Positions 63,204 through 64,000 of a stretch of DNA of 64,000 bases are shown here, one piece after another; positions within the stretch are counted from its first letter, which is position 1; each line of letters opens with the position of its first letter. Source of the DNA: Mucilaginibacter cryoferens (GTDB lineage: Bacteria > Bacteroidota > Bacteroidia > Sphingobacteriales > Sphingobacteriaceae); contig NZ_JACHCR010000016.1 of NCBI RefSeq assembly GCF_014205845.1, forward strand, positions 62,001-126,000. The letters run 5' to 3'. Both the position numbers and the translations under genes were made by a program. The notes below the pieces were generated by a model. The model was not told the origin of the DNA, ran no database searches, and saw only the letters and a list, made by a program, of their open reading frames with translations.

Positions 63204-64000
63204 TTATCTCTTTCCTGGGCCACCTGGACGGTTACCGCCTCCTTGACCACCTGGACGGTTGCCACCTGGACCACCCGGACGGCTGTTACCGCCACCACGA
63301 GGACCATTGTTGCCACCTGCACCCGGGCCACCTCTGCGATCGCCACCTGGTTTCCTGTCATTTCTGCGTTCGCCACCACGTTCGCCACCGCGAGCGTTGT
63401 CACGACCACCGAATGCCGGAGCACCATCTGGTCTGCCACCTTTACCGCTTGCGCTGCTTGCACCACCAATGTTTGGTGATAAATCGCGTTTGCCGTAAAC
63501 TTCGCCTTTACAGATCCATACTTTAACACCTATTTTACCATAAGTAGTTAATGCTTCTGCTAATGCGTAGTCGATATCAGCACGGAAAGTGTGCAAAGGA
63601 ATCCTTCCTTCTTTGTATTGTTCGCTACGTGCCATCTCAGCGCCACCTAAACGGCCTGATGTCATGATCTTGATTCCTTCAGCACCCATTCTCATGGTTG
63701 AAGCAATTGTAGTTTTCATGGCACGACGGAAAGAGATACGTGCTTCTAATTGTTTTGCGATACCTTCTGCAACTAATTGTGCATCAAGCTCCGGGCGTTT
63801 GATCTCGAATATGTTGATCTGAACTTCCTTTTTGGTAAGTTTTTTCAACTCTTCTTTGATCTTATCAACCTCGGCACCGCCTTTACCAATCACAATACCC
63901 GGACGGGCAGTGTGGATAGTTACAGTGATGCGTTTTAAAGTACGTTCGATAACTACTTTTGATACACCACCTTTAGCGATACGTGCTGAAAGATATTTGC
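63204..64000 (-). CDS. rpsC: 30S ribosomal protein S3 with Gly/Arg-rich tail, N-terminus outside window
   Basis: The frame is open to the window edge. The KH domain is visible ([23 protein letters not shown]) after [34 protein letters not shown], then the C-terminal domain ([61 protein letters not shown]). Beyond the usual end lies a tail of ~90 residues rich in Gly, Arg, Pro and Asn ([29 protein letters not shown]). Such tails on S3 occur in this bacterial group, though their role is not established. Confidence 0.96.
   Translation of the reverse strand, partial: KYLSARIAKGGVSKVVIERTLKRITVTIHTARPGIVIGKGGAEVDKIKEELKKLTKKEVQINIFEIKRPELDAQLVAEGIAKQLEARISFRRAMKTTIASTMRMGAEGIKIMTSGRLGGAEMARSEQYKEGRIPLHTFRADIDYALAEALTTYGKIGVKVWICKGEVYGKRDLSPNIGGASSASGKGGRPDGAPAFGGRDNARGGERGGERRNDRKPGGDRRGGPGAGGNNGPRGGGNSRPGGPGGNRPGGQGGGNRPGGPGKR

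Noticed and set aside
63259..63498. Proline-rich plus-strand frame opposite the S3 tail
   Set aside because: It is the complement of the Gly/Arg-rich S3 tail; Gly codons read as Pro in reverse.

Overview
The window looks like a chromosome segment from a member of the Bacteroidota, most likely the Sphingobacteriaceae (Mucilaginibacter/Pedobacter type). The evidence is Bacteroidota-style promoters (TAnnTTTG near -7, sometimes with TTTG 20 bp upstream), a SusC-like plug domain, many Bacteroidota DUF families, zinc-free S14 and L36 proteins and the order of the ribosomal genes. The genus is an inference. No rRNA, tRNA or CRISPR array was seen.

Region 1 (1-6.7 kb, minus strand) is a maltose/maltodextrin operon: cyclomaltodextrinase-like GH13, beta-phosphoglucomutase, GH65 maltose phosphorylase, an unusual membrane/SRPBCC-like protein, and the start of a second alpha-amylase that leaves the window. 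The last three genes are joined by TAATG stop/start overlaps. Together they would open maltodextrins, phosphorolyse maltose and feed glucose 6-phosphate into glycolysis.

Region 2 (6.8-20.5 kb) holds ferritin, a thioredoxin-like ferredoxin, a DUF6624 protein, a lipoprotein nuclease with a start-codon problem, a penicillin-acylase-type hydrolase, an L,D-transpeptidase-fold protein, a flavin amine oxidase, two LiaF/DUF5668-like paralogues, and an LytS/LytTR-type two-component system. Copies of one palindromic repeat separate the genes of that last operon.

Region 3 (20.5-34 kb) is accessory. It has a REP-associated tyrosine transposase (RAYT) with a dense REP cluster bounded by direct repeats, a MITE-like element, an SDR/AraC pair, a dienelactone hydrolase, an M19 dipeptidase with an altered metal motif, a VOC protein, VirK/YbjX, a methyltransferase, a zinc alcohol dehydrogenase, DUF5996, DUF1003 and an azoreductase with a strong palindromic operator.

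Region 4 (34-51 kb) contains an MBOAT/SGNH-like pair for O-acylation of a glycan, a long array of nested palindromes, a 1204-residue VIT-vWA-carboxypeptidase-like-TonB plug-TPR-like-DUF2135 fusion, a polysaccharide deacetylase, a GH35/DUF5597 glycosidase, and a LysR-controlled tripartite RND efflux operon (TolC, pump, adaptor). A second nested-palindrome element with 77-bp perfect arms follows the efflux operon.

Region 5 (51.7-64 kb, minus strand) is the S10-spc-alpha ribosomal operon from rpsC (partial) to rplQ, with secY, map, infA and rpoA. Several of its gaps are unusually long and hold AT-rich inverted repeats. The S3 and L17 proteins carry long low-complexity C-terminal tails.
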